From assembly GCA_902475025.1 (NCBI GenBank), contig CABRXX010000002.1, positions 33,266 to 97,265 on the forward strand: a stretch of 64,000 bases of DNA, in the 5' to 3' direction. Made by a program: the position numbers and the translations under genes. Source of the DNA: Merdiplasma sp905207905 (GTDB taxonomy: Bacteria > Bacillota > Clostridia > Lachnospirales > Lachnospiraceae). The notes below the pieces were generated by a model, which was given only the letters and a program-made list of their open reading frames with translations, ran no database searches and had not been told where the DNA came from. Position 1 is the first letter of the stretch, and each line of letters starts with the position of its first letter. Shown piece after piece: positions 51,289 through 61,157 of this stretch.

Positions 51289-53202
51289 TTAATCGTAAAC
51301 TATCACCGGTGTTCCAATGGAAACAATATTGTAGATGGTCTGGGCTTCTGTGTAAGGCGTATTGACACACCCGTGCGAACCATTGCTTAGATAAATGCTG
51401 CCCCCAAAATAGGCTCTGTTCTGCATATCATGAATACCGATATCTCCGTTAAAGGGCATCCAGTAGTCTACCGGCGCCGCATACCCTTCTCCTTTCAGCA
51501 CATAATCTGTCATTTTCGCATCAATCGCCCAGACGCTTCCTGTTGGAGTTCCATTTCCCTTATTGGGATTTCCTGTTACCACTGGGGTATCCACTATAAG
51601 ATAGCCGTCCTGATAACACCACATTTCCTGTCTGGATATACAGATTTCCACATAAGTGCCTCCGATATCGTTCTCTTCCCTGCTCATGCCTGTATAAATG
51701 TATTCCGGCTCAATCGTCTCCACTCTTCCCTCATGAACTGCGTTAATCAAATATTCCCCGGTAGCTCCCTGATCAATACACCAGCCATAGTCTCCTCCTG
51801 TGAGATTTACCGTGGTTCCAATACTGGTATAAAATACCCGGTCTCTTCCAAAGGTATCATATTTTTCCGCCAGCTCCTCCACATAATCCCAAATATACGC
51901 GTCATCTATATAATAAGCTCCGTTTTCATCCTGAAAGATCCAGTTCTTGATCACGGAGGCATCCACCACCTCCTGACGGTCAGAAAAGTCATAGGTAATC
52001 CTGGCTTTCAGCAGCGCATTCAGTTCCTCCACCTCCGCATTTAACTCCGGATCATCCTGATAAACCACCGGATCAATGTAACACCCCTTCTCCTCAAGGG
52101 AAACGCTGACCGCCCCCTGATCCAGCGCCTGCATAATCACCTCTTTGGTCTTGTCATAATTTAGGGTAGTCCCCATCACCTCCGGCACTACCTCATAGCC
52201 CTCCTCTGTATCTCCCCGGTACGCATCCCGGGGCGCCACTACATTTCCGGGCAGAAAACTGTTCATCTGCTTTAACACAGAGTCCATATTCTCTCTGTCA
52301 TACACGGTCCCGATCTGCAGGTCATTGGACTTTCCAAACAGCATCATAGCAGGCCACACATAGGAATGCTGCCGCCGCATCTCCTTCTCAATACCATTTT
52401 CATCATGATACTGCAAATTGATCTGAGCTGCAGTAATCTTATCGGAAATACCATTCCGTCCCTCCACCGTGAGTACATAATCTCCAATCTTGTCCTTAAC
52501 CTCGTTTTTCACCTGCTCACTGGTCTTTCGGCTGCAGTCAATGCCATAAATGCTGGAGCCGGAATAGAAATGACCTCCAAAGTAGAATGCAACCACAATG
52601 TACGCCAAAATTAACACTGCCCCCAGGCTGGCAAACGCGATCTTCACAGGATCTCTTCCTATAGAAAATCGTCTCTTTCCCGGCTGTCTCTCTCTCCCGC
52701 TCTTTCCTGACAGGGCAGCCGCTGCCTCCCCGCGGCTGTAGCGGCTTCCGGATGGAGTGTTCTCCTTCCTTCGGCTGTAACGGCTTCCGGATGGAGCGTT
52801 CTCCTCCCTTCGGCTGTAACGGCTTCCGGATGGAGCGCTCTCCTCTCTTCGACTGTAACGGCTTCCGGATGGAGCGCTCTCCTCTCTTCGGCTGTAGCGG
52901 CTTCCGGATGGAGCCTTCTTCTCCCCTCGGCTATAACGGCTTCCGGATGGAGCGCTCTCCTCTCCTCGGCTGTAGCGGCTTCCGGATAGAGTGCTCTCCT
53001 CCCCTCGGCTGTAACGGCTTCCAGCTGGAGCCTTCTCCTCTCTTCGGCTGTAGCGGCTTCCGGATGGAGCGCTCTCCTCTCTTCGGCTGTAACGGCTTCC
53101 GCCAGTTTTTTTCTTTACACCTTCACTCTCTGCCAGGCCACCCCTTCGCCCCTGCTTCTCCCAGAGATTTTTTCTCTCATTCCGATCATTTTCCCTGTCC
53201 AT
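51289..53202 (-). CDS. L,D-transpeptidase (YkuD) with N-terminal GSRYSR repeats
   Basis: The 637-residue protein crosslinks peptidoglycan. Residues 35-160 are ten 13-residue repeats (GSRYSRREESAPS type), strongly basic and predicted to lie in the cytoplasm. One membrane segment follows (about 188-212), then peptidoglycan-binding domains (PG_binding_4-like, about 215-480) and a YkuD catalytic domain ending at the C-terminus with the HDM...SHGCVN motif (catalytic Cys). AAGGAG lies upstream of the ATG. A second, shorter transpeptidase gene lies 175 bp upstream on the same strand, showing tandem duplication. Confidence 0.93.
   Translation of the reverse strand: MDRENDRNERKNLWEKQGRRGGLAESEGVKKKTGGSRYSRREESAPSGSRYSRREEKAPAGSRYSRGEESTLSGSRYSRGEESAPSGSRYSRGEKKAPSGSRYSRREESAPSGSRYSRREESAPSGSRYSRREENAPSGSRYSRRKENTPSGSRYSRGEAAAALSGKSGRERQPGKRRFSIGRDPVKIAFASLGAVLILAYIVVAFYFGGHFYSGSSIYGIDCSRKTSEQVKNEVKDKIGDYVLTVEGRNGISDKITAAQINLQYHDENGIEKEMRRQHSYVWPAMMLFGKSNDLQIGTVYDRENMDSVLKQMNSFLPGNVVAPRDAYRGDTEEGYEVVPEVMGTTLNYDKTKEVIMQALDQGAVSVSLEEKGCYIDPVVYQDDPELNAEVEELNALLKARITYDFSDRQEVVDASVIKNWIFQDENGAYYIDDAYIWDYVEELAEKYDTFGRDRVFYTSIGTTVNLTGGDYGWCIDQGATGEYLINAVHEGRVETIEPEYIYTGMSREENDIGGTYVEICISRQEMWCYQDGYLIVDTPVVTGNPNKGNGTPTGSVWAIDAKMTDYVLKGEGYAAPVDYWMPFNGDIGIHDMQNRAYFGGSIYLSNGSHGCVNTPYTEAQTIYNIVSIGTPVIVYD
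52732..53100 (-). repeat. 39-bp tandem repeat, about ten copies, within the L,D-transpeptidase gene
   Basis: On the plus strand each unit reads close to CGGCTTCCGGATGGAGCGCT followed by CTCCTCTCTTCGGCTGTAA. Most copies differ at one to four positions. Frame is kept because 39 is a multiple of three. The high identity points to recent copy-number change. Confidence 0.92.
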
Positions 53203-53324
53203 TTCAAGCTCCTTAAAATCCCTTATTACTTATTCAAAATAAGAATCTTTCTATTTTATTCTATCCTGCAATCCTGCCCTTTATTCTCCCATATTTTCAC
53301 CATCTGTACCAGGATATGCTTCCT

Positions 53325-53375
53325 TATAAAAAGGCTGTCACAAAAAATCAAAGGATTCCTTGCAGCAGCCCTTAT
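53325..53375 (-). terminator. Candidate terminator after the second L,D-transpeptidase
   Basis: Read on the minus strand, AAGGGCTG pairs with CAGCCTT and is followed by T5. The loop is long and contains an AAGGAATCCTT dyad. It lies just after the stop at 53378. Confidence 0.45.
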
Positions 53376-53377
53376 AA

Positions 53378-54820
53378 TTACTTATATAAAATAATTGCCA
53401 CTCCGGCATCAATGTTGTCATAAATCTGTTTTGCCGCATCAAAGGGAAGATTCACACAACCATGAGATCCATTCGTCTGGTAAATATTTCCTCCAAAGGA
53501 TCCCCTCCAGGTGGCATCGTGGAGTCCCTGGCCGTCAAAGAAGGGCATCCAGTAGGTGACATCCTGCTCCCAGCCATTCTCCGCATTGCCTCCGGTAAGC
53601 ACAGAAGGACTTTCCTTGTATGCCAATGGAAACACACCGGTCTGAGTCTCTGTCCCTTTCGCCACGCTTCCGGAAACGAAATCACTCTCCACAATCAATT
53701 CTCCGCCCTTGTAAAACCAGAGATGCTGGGCCGTCAGATTGATCTCCACATAAGTACCTGCCAGATCATCCACTCCATCTCTGGCATATCCGGTATGGGA
53801 ATACACCGGTTCCCGCTCAACAGCGGTGTTGGCCTGAATATCTGACAGAAGCTGAGCAAATTCTGCCTCCTCGTCAATGAGATACCCATATTCATTATAC
53901 ATTCCCTGGAAGGATACTGTGGTTCCTCCCGTGGTCTGAAACTCTCTGTCATAGTAAATCGTGTTGTATTTGGAAGCCAGCTCCGCCACATATTCCCGAA
54001 CAGCGCTTTCATCCAGAACACCGCTGCCGTCTACAATGGTGAGCCAGTTCTGAATGGTATTCCAGTCCAGAACCTCTTTCTGTGCTCCAAAAAGATAGGT
54101 GATCTCTGCTTTTACATAATGATTGTAAATATTACAGGTATTATTCAGTTCCAGATCGTCTCCGGTAATCTCCGGCTTCACATAAATACTGTCCGGAATA
54201 TCAATGACAAGATCCTTCTGAGGAGTCTTGGCAGCCACCAACTGATCCACCTGTTCCTTCACCAGTTTTTGAAGATCTGCATCTGCAAATTCATTACCGT
54301 TCACTTCCGGTTCGATATAATAATTTTTCTCAGCCTCGTTATAGCGCATTTCTGCGTTCACGCTGGGAAAACGCGCCTCTTTCAATGATCCGCTGGCTAC
54401 CTTGCTCTGGAACACAGACTCATCATAGATAAAAGGCACCTCCACCTGAAAACTGTTGCCATACATCAGGCTTTCGATCAGAACCAGAACGCTGCTCTTC
54501 TGCCGCTTCAATGCATCCTGAAGAGAGACAGACAGCGCCTGCTCATCAATCTCATAGCCCAATCCCTTTAAATCTGAGGAAAAAGCTTCCTCACCCTTCT
54601 CATTTATATGTATCACTGGCGCGCTGTAAGCCTCTGTCAGAATCCCCAACAGTTCTTCCGGCGTCTTGCCTGCAGCCTCAAAGCCATTTACTGTGGTATT
54701 CTCAAAATATGTAGTCCGGTCATACTGCTGCTTTAAATAAACTCCGGCAAAAATCCCGACTCCGGCCAGCAGCACCAGACAGATCACAATCACTGTTTTC
54801 AGTACTTTTGTTGTCTTCAT
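53378..54820 (-). CDS. L,D-transpeptidase (YkuD) with PG-binding domains
   Basis: The 480-residue protein has one N-terminal membrane segment (about 8-28), two peptidoglycan-binding-like domains (about 40-340) and a C-terminal YkuD domain (about 355-480) with HDATWRGSFGG and NGSHGCVNLP, where the cysteine is catalytic. It shares domain order with the neighbouring paralogue but lacks the basic repeat region. It forms 3-3 crosslinks or attaches proteins to the wall. Confidence 0.95.
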   Translation of the reverse strand: MKTTKVLKTVIVICLVLLAGVGIFAGVYLKQQYDRTTYFENTTVNGFEAAGKTPEELLGILTEAYSAPVIHINEKGEEAFSSDLKGLGYEIDEQALSVSLQDALKRQKSSVLVLIESLMYGNSFQVEVPFIYDESVFQSKVASGSLKEARFPSVNAEMRYNEAEKNYYIEPEVNGNEFADADLQKLVKEQVDQLVAAKTPQKDLVIDIPDSIYVKPEITGDDLELNNTCNIYNHYVKAEITYLFGAQKEVLDWNTIQNWLTIVDGSGVLDESAVREYVAELASKYNTIYYDREFQTTGGTTVSFQGMYNEYGYLIDEEAEFAQLLSDIQANTAVEREPVYSHTGYARDGVDDLAGTYVEINLTAQHLWFYKGGELIVESDFVSGSVAKGTETQTGVFPLAYKESPSVLTGGNAENGWEQDVTYWMPFFDGQGLHDATWRGSFGGNIYQTNGSHGCVNLPFDAAKQIYDNIDAGVAIILYK

Positions 54821-54912
54821 TTGTAATTCCCCTTACGTCTGGCTCTCTCTCCCTTTATAAACGGCAAGCCCATCGTCTCTGCCCTCTCAGAAACGGTGAG
54901 CTGCCACACATT

Positions 54913-56178
54913 CTATCTTGTTTTTTTCCGGTACCGGATCAGCCACAGGCTGGCAAATAACAACCACGCTGCGGAAGCCCCTCTGCTGGCCAGTGCAAAA
55001 TAATCGTCCGGCGCCATAGGAAGCATACACAAAATGGTAAATACGCAAAGCAAAATTCCCATTGCAGGAACATAGGAAGAAATTCTTCCTCTCCGTTCTC
55101 CGCTCTCCACATTGTACCGTATTACCTTAATGGCATGGAGAAGCTGTACATAAAACAGAATCACCAGAACGGAAATCAAAATCAACAAAATCAGCAGGAT
55201 CACACCCACAATAATGGACACTGTGGACGCTGCTGCACCGGCTGCCACTACGAAAGCAACAGAAACCAGAAGGCCGCCGATCAAAAGCAGACAAATGCCT
55301 ACAAATTTTAAGATCACTGTACCTTTCGCCATACTCAGTCCTGAAGTGGAAATATGCTTCCTGGAAGGACTGGTCTGAAAAAAGATCATCCAAAGCGCCG
55401 CACAAAGTAAAATTCCAGGAATACAGATCGCAGCATGAACACCCACAATCGCAGTGGAAGAAGCGCCCTCCACCAAGTCAATGATTCCATTCATAAAGCG
55501 GATCGCCATACTGGAACCTAATACTGCCTGTGCTGTAGCCTGCATGGCATTCATGCTGGCTATCACATCTCCCAGAACGAGATTTAACACAGAAGCTCCC
55601 ACCATCACCGTCTGGAATAAAATTGCCAGGAAAAACAAGGGGGAGCGAACTGCCTTTCTGGCCGCTGTCATAAGCGGTCCATTCCCGCTCACCGGCTGCC
55701 TTGTCTGGCCATAATCATAATTTTCCTGTTCTTCTTCCGCTCCGTATCCATACTGCTGAGGCTGCTGTTCATAACCGTAGGCCTGGCCGCCATACTGCTG
55801 CTGCACATTGGTCTCTCCCGGATATCCCTGGAAATAATCCCTTCCGCCATACTGCTGCTGGTAACCTTCCGCCCCGCCGAAAGCTTCCTCATCCTGCTCA
55901 TATTCTTCTTCCGCCTGAGACTCCGCGCTTTCCTCCTGAGCCGGTTCCTCCTCCCGTCCGATCTCCGGCTGGAAAGCTGCATTCTCCAGGCTGTCCTCAG
56001 AAATCTGAATATCCTGTGTCTCATTTTCCGTTTCCTGAAGCAGGGAAGCTTCCTCCTCCGGCACTTCCTCTGCCATCATGGACTGCTGCGGCGGCAAATC
56101 CAACAATTTATTCCCACATTTGGAACAATTCTGACTGCTGTCGTCATTCTCATTCCCACAATACATACATCTTTTCAT
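54913..56178 (-). CDS. Zinc-ribbon membrane protein with Gln/Tyr-rich linker
   Basis: The start at 56178 follows AAGGAG; a longer frame to 56214 lacks a site. The 421-residue product begins with a zinc ribbon (CMYCGNE...CSKCGNK), then an acidic segment (about 35-105), a Gln/Gly/Tyr-rich stretch (QQYGGQAYGYEQQPQQYGYG, about 108-150), and about six membrane segments (about 180-415). The zinc ribbon is probably cytoplasmic. Similar proteins of unknown role are common in Clostridia. It lies between an aminotransferase gene and wall-crosslinking genes. Confidence 0.8.
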   Translation of the reverse strand: MKRCMYCGNENDDSSQNCSKCGNKLLDLPPQQSMMAEEVPEEEASLLQETENETQDIQISEDSLENAAFQPEIGREEEPAQEESAESQAEEEYEQDEEAFGGAEGYQQQYGGRDYFQGYPGETNVQQQYGGQAYGYEQQPQQYGYGAEEEQENYDYGQTRQPVSGNGPLMTAARKAVRSPLFFLAILFQTVMVGASVLNLVLGDVIASMNAMQATAQAVLGSSMAIRFMNGIIDLVEGASSTAIVGVHAAICIPGILLCAALWMIFFQTSPSRKHISTSGLSMAKGTVILKFVGICLLLIGGLLVSVAFVVAAGAAASTVSIIVGVILLILLILISVLVILFYVQLLHAIKVIRYNVESGERRGRISSYVPAMGILLCVFTILCMLPMAPDDYFALASRGASAAWLLFASLWLIRYRKKTR

Positions 56179-56255
56179 CTCTGGTTTCTCCTTCAGTAGT
56201 TCTTTACGCTCCATTATATCTCATTCAAAACCGGAGGGCAAGTATCCAGAAGGTA

Positions 56256-57539
56256 TTATTTCTCCAATATTTTGTCAATGCTGACCAATTTCACACTCAG
56301 TACAAACACTTCACAGGCCAGAGTCAGCTCCTGCGGCGTCGGGAAGGAAGGCGCAATTCGGATATTGCTGTCTCCGGGATCTTTTCCGTAGGGATAAGTG
56401 GCTCCGGCTGCCGTCATGGTCAGCCCGGCTTCCTTTGCCTTTTCTACGATTGCCTTTGCACAGCCCGGCAGAGAATCAAAAGAAATAAAGTAACCTCCCT
56501 TCGGTTTTTCCCAAGTACCTATCTTGAGTCCTCCCAGTTCCCGATCCAGCACATCCCATACCGCCTCAAACTTGGGCCGCAGAATGGCTGCATGCTTTCT
56601 CATATGCTCCCGCACGCCGTCCATATCCTTAAAAAACCGCACATGGCGCAGCTGATTTAACTTATCATGGCCAATCGTCTGGTAAAACATGGCCTTTCTT
56701 GCATCCGCAAGATTGGCTTCAGAAGCTGCCATTGCGGCAATTCCAGAACCCGGAAAGCTCACCTTGGAAGTGGAAATGAATTTGTAAACCAGATCCTCAT
56801 TGCCCACCTTCTCACATTCTGTCAGCAATTCCAGTATCACATCCTGATCATCGTCATACAAATGATGGATGGAGTAGGCATTATCCCAAAAAATCCGGAA
56901 ATCCGGGGCTGCCGGTTTTAAACGCGCAAACCGTCTCACCGTCTCATCCGAATAGGAAATCCCTGTGGGATTGGAGTACTTTGGCACACACCAGATTCCC
57001 TTTACGGCCTCATCCTCCGCCACCAGCTGCTCCACCAGATCCATATCCGGACCAGTCTCCAAAAGAGGAACATTGATCATCTCAATTCCAAAAAATTCTG
57101 TAATTCCAAAATGTCTGTCATACCCAGGCACCGGGCACAAAAATTTCACCTTATCCAGCTTTCCCCAAGGCGTATGTCCGCAGACGCCCATAGACATGGC
57201 TCTGGACACCGTATCAAACATCACATTCAGACTGGAATTCCCGTAGATCAGGATATTTTTCTCCGGAACTTCAGACATATCTGCCAAAAGACGCCTTGCC
57301 TCCGGGATACCGTCCATAATCCCATAGTTTCTGCAGTCTACTCCAGCCTCACAGGCCATATCGGAATCGCTGTTCAGCACATCCATCATGCCATTGGCCA
57401 GATCAAGCTGAGCCTTGGCAGGCTTTCCTCTGGACATATCCAGCTTCAGGCCTTTTTCCCTGATCTCCTGGTATCTGGCCTCCAGATTCTGCTTTTCCTG
57501 TAAAAGTTCTTCCCTGGTTCTCTCGCAGTAAGGTCTCAT
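56256..57539 (-). CDS. PLP-dependent aminotransferase (aspartate aminotransferase, MocR-like subclass)
   Basis: The 427-residue enzyme matches the Aminotran_MocR group (type Ic aspartate aminotransferase): GLKLDMSRGKPAKAQLDL near the start, GNSSLNVMFDTVSRAM for phosphate binding, CVPKYSNPTG and WDNAYSIHHL, the PLP-binding lysine in ISTSKVSFPGSG, and IRIAPSFPT near the end. It likely interconverts aspartate and oxaloacetate. There is no helix-turn-helix domain. The 440-bp gap upstream (57540-57979) holds a dispersed repeat and no gene. Confidence 0.93.
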   Translation of the reverse strand: MRPYCERTREELLQEKQNLEARYQEIREKGLKLDMSRGKPAKAQLDLANGMMDVLNSDSDMACEAGVDCRNYGIMDGIPEARRLLADMSEVPEKNILIYGNSSLNVMFDTVSRAMSMGVCGHTPWGKLDKVKFLCPVPGYDRHFGITEFFGIEMINVPLLETGPDMDLVEQLVAEDEAVKGIWCVPKYSNPTGISYSDETVRRFARLKPAAPDFRIFWDNAYSIHHLYDDDQDVILELLTECEKVGNEDLVYKFISTSKVSFPGSGIAAMAASEANLADARKAMFYQTIGHDKLNQLRHVRFFKDMDGVREHMRKHAAILRPKFEAVWDVLDRELGGLKIGTWEKPKGGYFISFDSLPGCAKAIVEKAKEAGLTMTAAGATYPYGKDPGDSNIRIAPSFPTPQELTLACEVFVLSVKLVSIDKILEK

Positions 57540-57817
57540 TTTTGTCCTCCATCATAAATATTGATAAATTTTCCTCATAACTCTCCTCACAGACAGCGCC
57601 CAGCTCCTCCTCATTTCCAGGCTTCCGTCTAAATGTCTTTGCAGAGAATACATTTGTCCGTTCTGCAAAGGTTCATCGTTTCTTATTCTAGTCCCAAGCC
57701 CAAAATCCGTCAAGTAGTTTGTATACTATTCCCGATCTCTTCTACAGAGCCCCCAAATACAGCCTTTACTTAAAAACACATCATTAAGGCTGAGATCTTG
57801 GAGGTAGAAGAGGCTGA

Positions 57818-57920
57818 ATTTCGTTTCCTGCAAGGTGCTTGCGTGATGCGTACCGGATATACTCAGACAGGAAGCGAAATGGACTCTTTTCTGACCGCAT
57901 AGTCTCATGTACACGGATGC
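57818..57920. repeat. Dispersed inverted-repeat element, copy C
   Basis: ATGTACACGGATGC (57907-57920) marks one end. The interior 57867-57919 is an inverted match of copy B. Within it, ATTTCGTTTCCTG (57818-57830) pairs with CAGGAAGCGAAAT (57868-57880) to make a hairpin not present in copy B. The second terminal repeat is lost or diverged. Confidence 0.7.
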
Positions 57921-57979
57921 CAGACTTTGTAAATAGATACTGCAGACATTTTAAATAAAAAAGATACGTTGCTCCAGGT

Positions 57980-58171
57980 TTATGGCCTGCACAATTCAAG
58001 CGCCTGGGCCATGAGACGGCACACCCTGCTGTGAGGACAGTCGCCATAAGCGCAGTCCGCCTCCAGCAGTACCTTTGTTCCGTCCGCCCGCTGCTCAAAC
58101 TCGCACAATACTGTGCGTATCTGATTTTGCCCTTTGCAAAATCCGTGATAAAACTCTTCTATGATTTCCAT
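57980..58171 (-). CDS. Small cysteine-containing protein, unknown function
   Basis: The start at 58171 has GGGAGGAG 5 bp upstream. The 63-residue product has four cysteines in its second half apart from one at the end (CEFEQ, CAYGDCPHSRVC), in a CxxxxCxxxxxC spacing that could bind a metal. It lies 100 bp after the TelA gene on the same strand and could be the third gene of that operon. The reading is supported mainly by the ribosome site and composition. Confidence 0.6.
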   Translation of the reverse strand: MEIIEEFYHGFCKGQNQIRTVLCEFEQRADGTKVLLEADCAYGDCPHSRVCRLMAQALELCRP

Positions 58172-58271
58172 AAACTCCTCCCGGCCTGACAAACCGCCTT
58201 GCTTATTTCTGCTTTGCCTGCAAAAATACGTTTTCCTAAAACAGGTTCATTTTCCTCTTTGTCTCTTCCCT

Positions 58272-59429
58272 CTACCTGCTGCTCATCTCCAGCAGTTTAT
58301 GTTTCAGATCTTCCTCCATTTTCTGCATCTCCAACTCTGCACTGCGGCGCTTTGCACGTCCCTCCTCCTGGATCTTCACCACCTCATCCAACGTGGAAAT
58401 CAAGGCAGCATTGGTACTCTTCAGCGTTTCAATGTCCACAACACCCCGTTCCGATTCCCTGGCAGTTTCAATGGTGGCCGTCTTTAACTGCTCTGCATTT
58501 TTCTTCAAAAGCTCATTTGTGAGATCTACCACCTGACGCTGGGCTCTGGCAGCCTGATTTGAATGTTCCACTCCGAGGGCAATCACCATCTGATTTTTCC
58601 ACAGAGGAATGGTATTCACCAGAGTAGACTGGATTTTCTCCACCATCATCGTATCGCTGTCCTGAACCAGACGGATCTGGGGTGCGGTCTGCATTGCAAT
58701 CGTTCTGGTAAGTTCCAGATCATGGATCTTTTTCTCAAAGCGGACACAGAGAGCCTCCAAGTCCTTGGCCTTCTGAGCATCCTCCGGCAGTCCGGTTTTT
58801 CCCGCCTCCGCCACAAGTTGGGAAAGCTCTTCCCTGCGTACCTTTTCCAGATGCTTTTTACCTGCCAGAATGTACATGGACAATTCTTTAAAATAATTAA
58901 GGTTCAGCTCATACATCTTATCCAGCATTGCCACATCCTTCATCAGCTGAACCTGATGTCCTTCCAAAGCTTCACAGATCTTCTCCACATTGCCTTCTGC
59001 CTTCTCATATTTGGCCTTCAGGGCAGTGACCTTATTCACCTGTTTCTTGAACAGGCCCAAAAACCCTCTTTCTTCCTCTTCAATCTCAAAGCCCTGAAGC
59101 TCCGTCACCAGCCCGGAGATCATTGTCCCTACTTCCCCCAGATCCTTGGTCTTTACATTATCCAGGGCCTTTTCCGAAAAATCCGCCATTTTCTTCTGAG
59201 TACCTACCCCATACTGCAAAATAGCGCTGCTGTTGTGAAGGTCGATTTTTTTTGAAAATTCCTCCACCATCTTTTTCTCTTCCTCATTCAGCATACTGTC
59301 ATCCTGCTCAAGCTTTGTCTCCTGCTCTTTTGGCAGCTGCTTTTCAGTTTCTTCCTGCACCTCGGGTTCGCCAAAACTTAAGGTTGGTCTTACCTGCGCC
59401 TGTTCAAATTCTTCAAACGGATTGCTCAT
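58272..59429 (-). CDS. telA: TelA-family protein (toxic anion resistance)
   Basis: The 385-residue, mostly helical protein matches the TelA/YaaN family (LGEVGTMISGLVTELQGF, FLGLFKKQ, IPLWKNQMVIALGVEHS). Members are linked to resistance to tellurite, antimicrobials and cell-envelope stress; the mechanism is unclear. It follows the XpaC gene by 33 bp, the same pair as xpaC-yaaN of Bacillus subtilis. Confidence 0.94.
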   Translation of the reverse strand: MSNPFEEFEQAQVRPTLSFGEPEVQEETEKQLPKEQETKLEQDDSMLNEEEKKMVEEFSKKIDLHNSSAILQYGVGTQKKMADFSEKALDNVKTKDLGEVGTMISGLVTELQGFEIEEEERGFLGLFKKQVNKVTALKAKYEKAEGNVEKICEALEGHQVQLMKDVAMLDKMYELNLNYFKELSMYILAGKKHLEKVRREELSQLVAEAGKTGLPEDAQKAKDLEALCVRFEKKIHDLELTRTIAMQTAPQIRLVQDSDTMMVEKIQSTLVNTIPLWKNQMVIALGVEHSNQAARAQRQVVDLTNELLKKNAEQLKTATIETARESERGVVDIETLKSTNAALISTLDEVVKIQEEGRAKRRSAELEMQKMEEDLKHKLLEMSSR

Positions 59430-59462
59430 TTTTTCTTTCCTTTCCCGTCTCTGCTGTATTGT

Positions 59463-60770
59463 TTACTCCTGCTTCGAGGCCTTTGTCCCTTCCTGAACAA
59501 AATCTTTCTTCATCAGACCATCCTGGGCCATCATGGTTCGGAGCACCGAAATGTCAGAAGAAATATCCCAGGCGGTTTCCTGGAAAAAACTGTCCAGCAA
59601 CGTTTCAAAAGCAGTATTAATCGTGTCCAAAGAGTCCCGGATCTCCTTCTTAGTTCTGGAAATATTCTGCCCTTCCAGCTTCTGGGCATCCAGATCCCGA
59701 TAGGCATCCACCAGTTTTCTGGTAATTGGCAGATAATAGCTCATCATCTTCCGCAGATCTGGCGCATTCTCCGGTTTGTCAGCCACCTGTTCAAAAATTC
59801 TGGTCACCACAGTTTCCAGCCGGTCCAGTTTCCCTGACATCTCTTCTTCCTCAATCGCCACATTGCATTCATGGATATGCGCAATAAATTCTTTTCCCTC
59901 TTCCACCAGCGCTCTTACCTCACCGGAAAGCTTCCCGTTTTGTGCATGGTTTTCTTTCTGCTCCTGCATGGCCTCCCGGCGCTCCTGCGCAGCCTTCTGC
60001 CGTTCATACTGTCCCATGGTTTCCTTATACTGCTGATAAGCCTTCCGGCTGGTCATAAGACAGGTTTCCTGGGCATCCAGAAATGCCCCCTGAGGAAACA
60101 TATGCTTCTGTATCATTTCTTTCAGATCCTTAGCCACAAAACCTTTGCTCTTTCCTGTGCCTGCTGCCAGCTCCTCTAAGGTACAAGTATCCCGCTCCCC
60201 CATGATCTGAAGATACTGTCTCTGACGCTTTACCTGAGCCCGCTGTCCGCTGCCTTTCACTCCCATCACCAAAAAGCCTGCTGCCAAAATGCCAAACACC
60301 AAAGCCGCCCCAAGAAAAGGTCTCCAAAAAAGCATCCCCATCAAAGCAAAGCCAATTGCTGCCGCTGTAAATATTCCCATAAAACTGTACCCTACGCCCA
60401 TAAAGGCCAGTCCCTTATAGCTCCCGATGTCCCTGGAGAATTCCTCAGCCCCAAATCTTATGGTATTTCCGGAGTTTTTTCTAATATCCATATCTTTGTA
60501 TCGGACTGCTTTTCCCTGAAAATCCTGCGAAACATGGTTTCTTCTTCTGGCCTGTTCAAAAGCACTCTCCCCATCTCTCCAAGCAGGCTGCATCCCACCT
60601 CCCCTGCTATAGATTCCTGCATCTTTCATGCTCTTTTGCACCGTTTCCATGGTGTAATTAATCGTATCTGAAATCGACTTATTCAACTGTTTAAAATCGT
60701 TATTGTCAATGGCAGATTGCACCAAATCTCCAATCTTTGCCCCCATATCGTACCAGTTCTGATTCTCCAT
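59463..60770 (-). CDS. xpaC: XpaC-family membrane protein
   Basis: The start at 60770 is chosen because GGAGAGG lies 3-6 bp upstream. The 435-residue protein has an N-terminal helical segment, two membrane segments (about 130-180), a winged-helix-like region (about 190-235) and a C-terminal helical XpaC domain (about 290-420, MMSYYLPITRKLVDAYRDLD). Known XpaC proteins are described as 5-bromo-4-chloroindolyl phosphate hydrolysis proteins, though the true activity is not settled. It leads the operon with TelA. Confidence 0.9.
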   Translation of the reverse strand: MENQNWYDMGAKIGDLVQSAIDNNDFKQLNKSISDTINYTMETVQKSMKDAGIYSRGGGMQPAWRDGESAFEQARRRNHVSQDFQGKAVRYKDMDIRKNSGNTIRFGAEEFSRDIGSYKGLAFMGVGYSFMGIFTAAAIGFALMGMLFWRPFLGAALVFGILAAGFLVMGVKGSGQRAQVKRQRQYLQIMGERDTCTLEELAAGTGKSKGFVAKDLKEMIQKHMFPQGAFLDAQETCLMTSRKAYQQYKETMGQYERQKAAQERREAMQEQKENHAQNGKLSGEVRALVEEGKEFIAHIHECNVAIEEEEMSGKLDRLETVVTRIFEQVADKPENAPDLRKMMSYYLPITRKLVDAYRDLDAQKLEGQNISRTKKEIRDSLDTINTAFETLLDSFFQETAWDISSDISVLRTMMAQDGLMKKDFVQEGTKASKQE

Positions 60771-60847
60771 TTTCCTCTCCATCACGTATCGTTCCAATCT
60801 CTTATGCTTCAATCTCTTATGGTCTTGCTCTCTGATTATTTTGACCT

Positions 60848-60922
60848 CTCATTGCTTTGATCACTTATTTTGATTGCTTCTTACTTTCATTGCTTCTTGC
60901 TTCCATTGCTTCTTGCTTTGAT
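60848..60922. repeat. Short imperfect tandem repeats (ATTGCTTCTTGCTT) upstream of xpaC
   Basis: Three to four copies of a unit of about 16 bp (ATTGCTTCTTRCTT) follow each other. They lie in the 447-bp gap 60771-61217, which otherwise holds the terminator at 61158-61194 and no gene. Confidence 0.6.
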
Positions 60923-61157
60923 TAATTTTTCCGTATAGCCATATATCCCCAGCCTGCTTTTCACAGTTTCCAGCACTCCAGGAACTGATTCTATTTCTTT
61001 TCCAGTGCATCATACCCCTTTGTTCATAAAGCTGATAATTGATTTCAGTATAATATATTTTACCCCTAATGTATACTTAAATTTCTCTTATTATTGGCAC
61101 TATCCTTCTTTTGTCCCCACTGGTCCAAATACAACGGGGAAATCCCTATTTTTTCAT

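Noticed and set aside
52732..53100. Regular repeats that could suggest a CRISPR array
   Set aside because: The 39-bp units are directly adjacent with no unique spacers, and they encode in-frame protein repeats of the transpeptidase.
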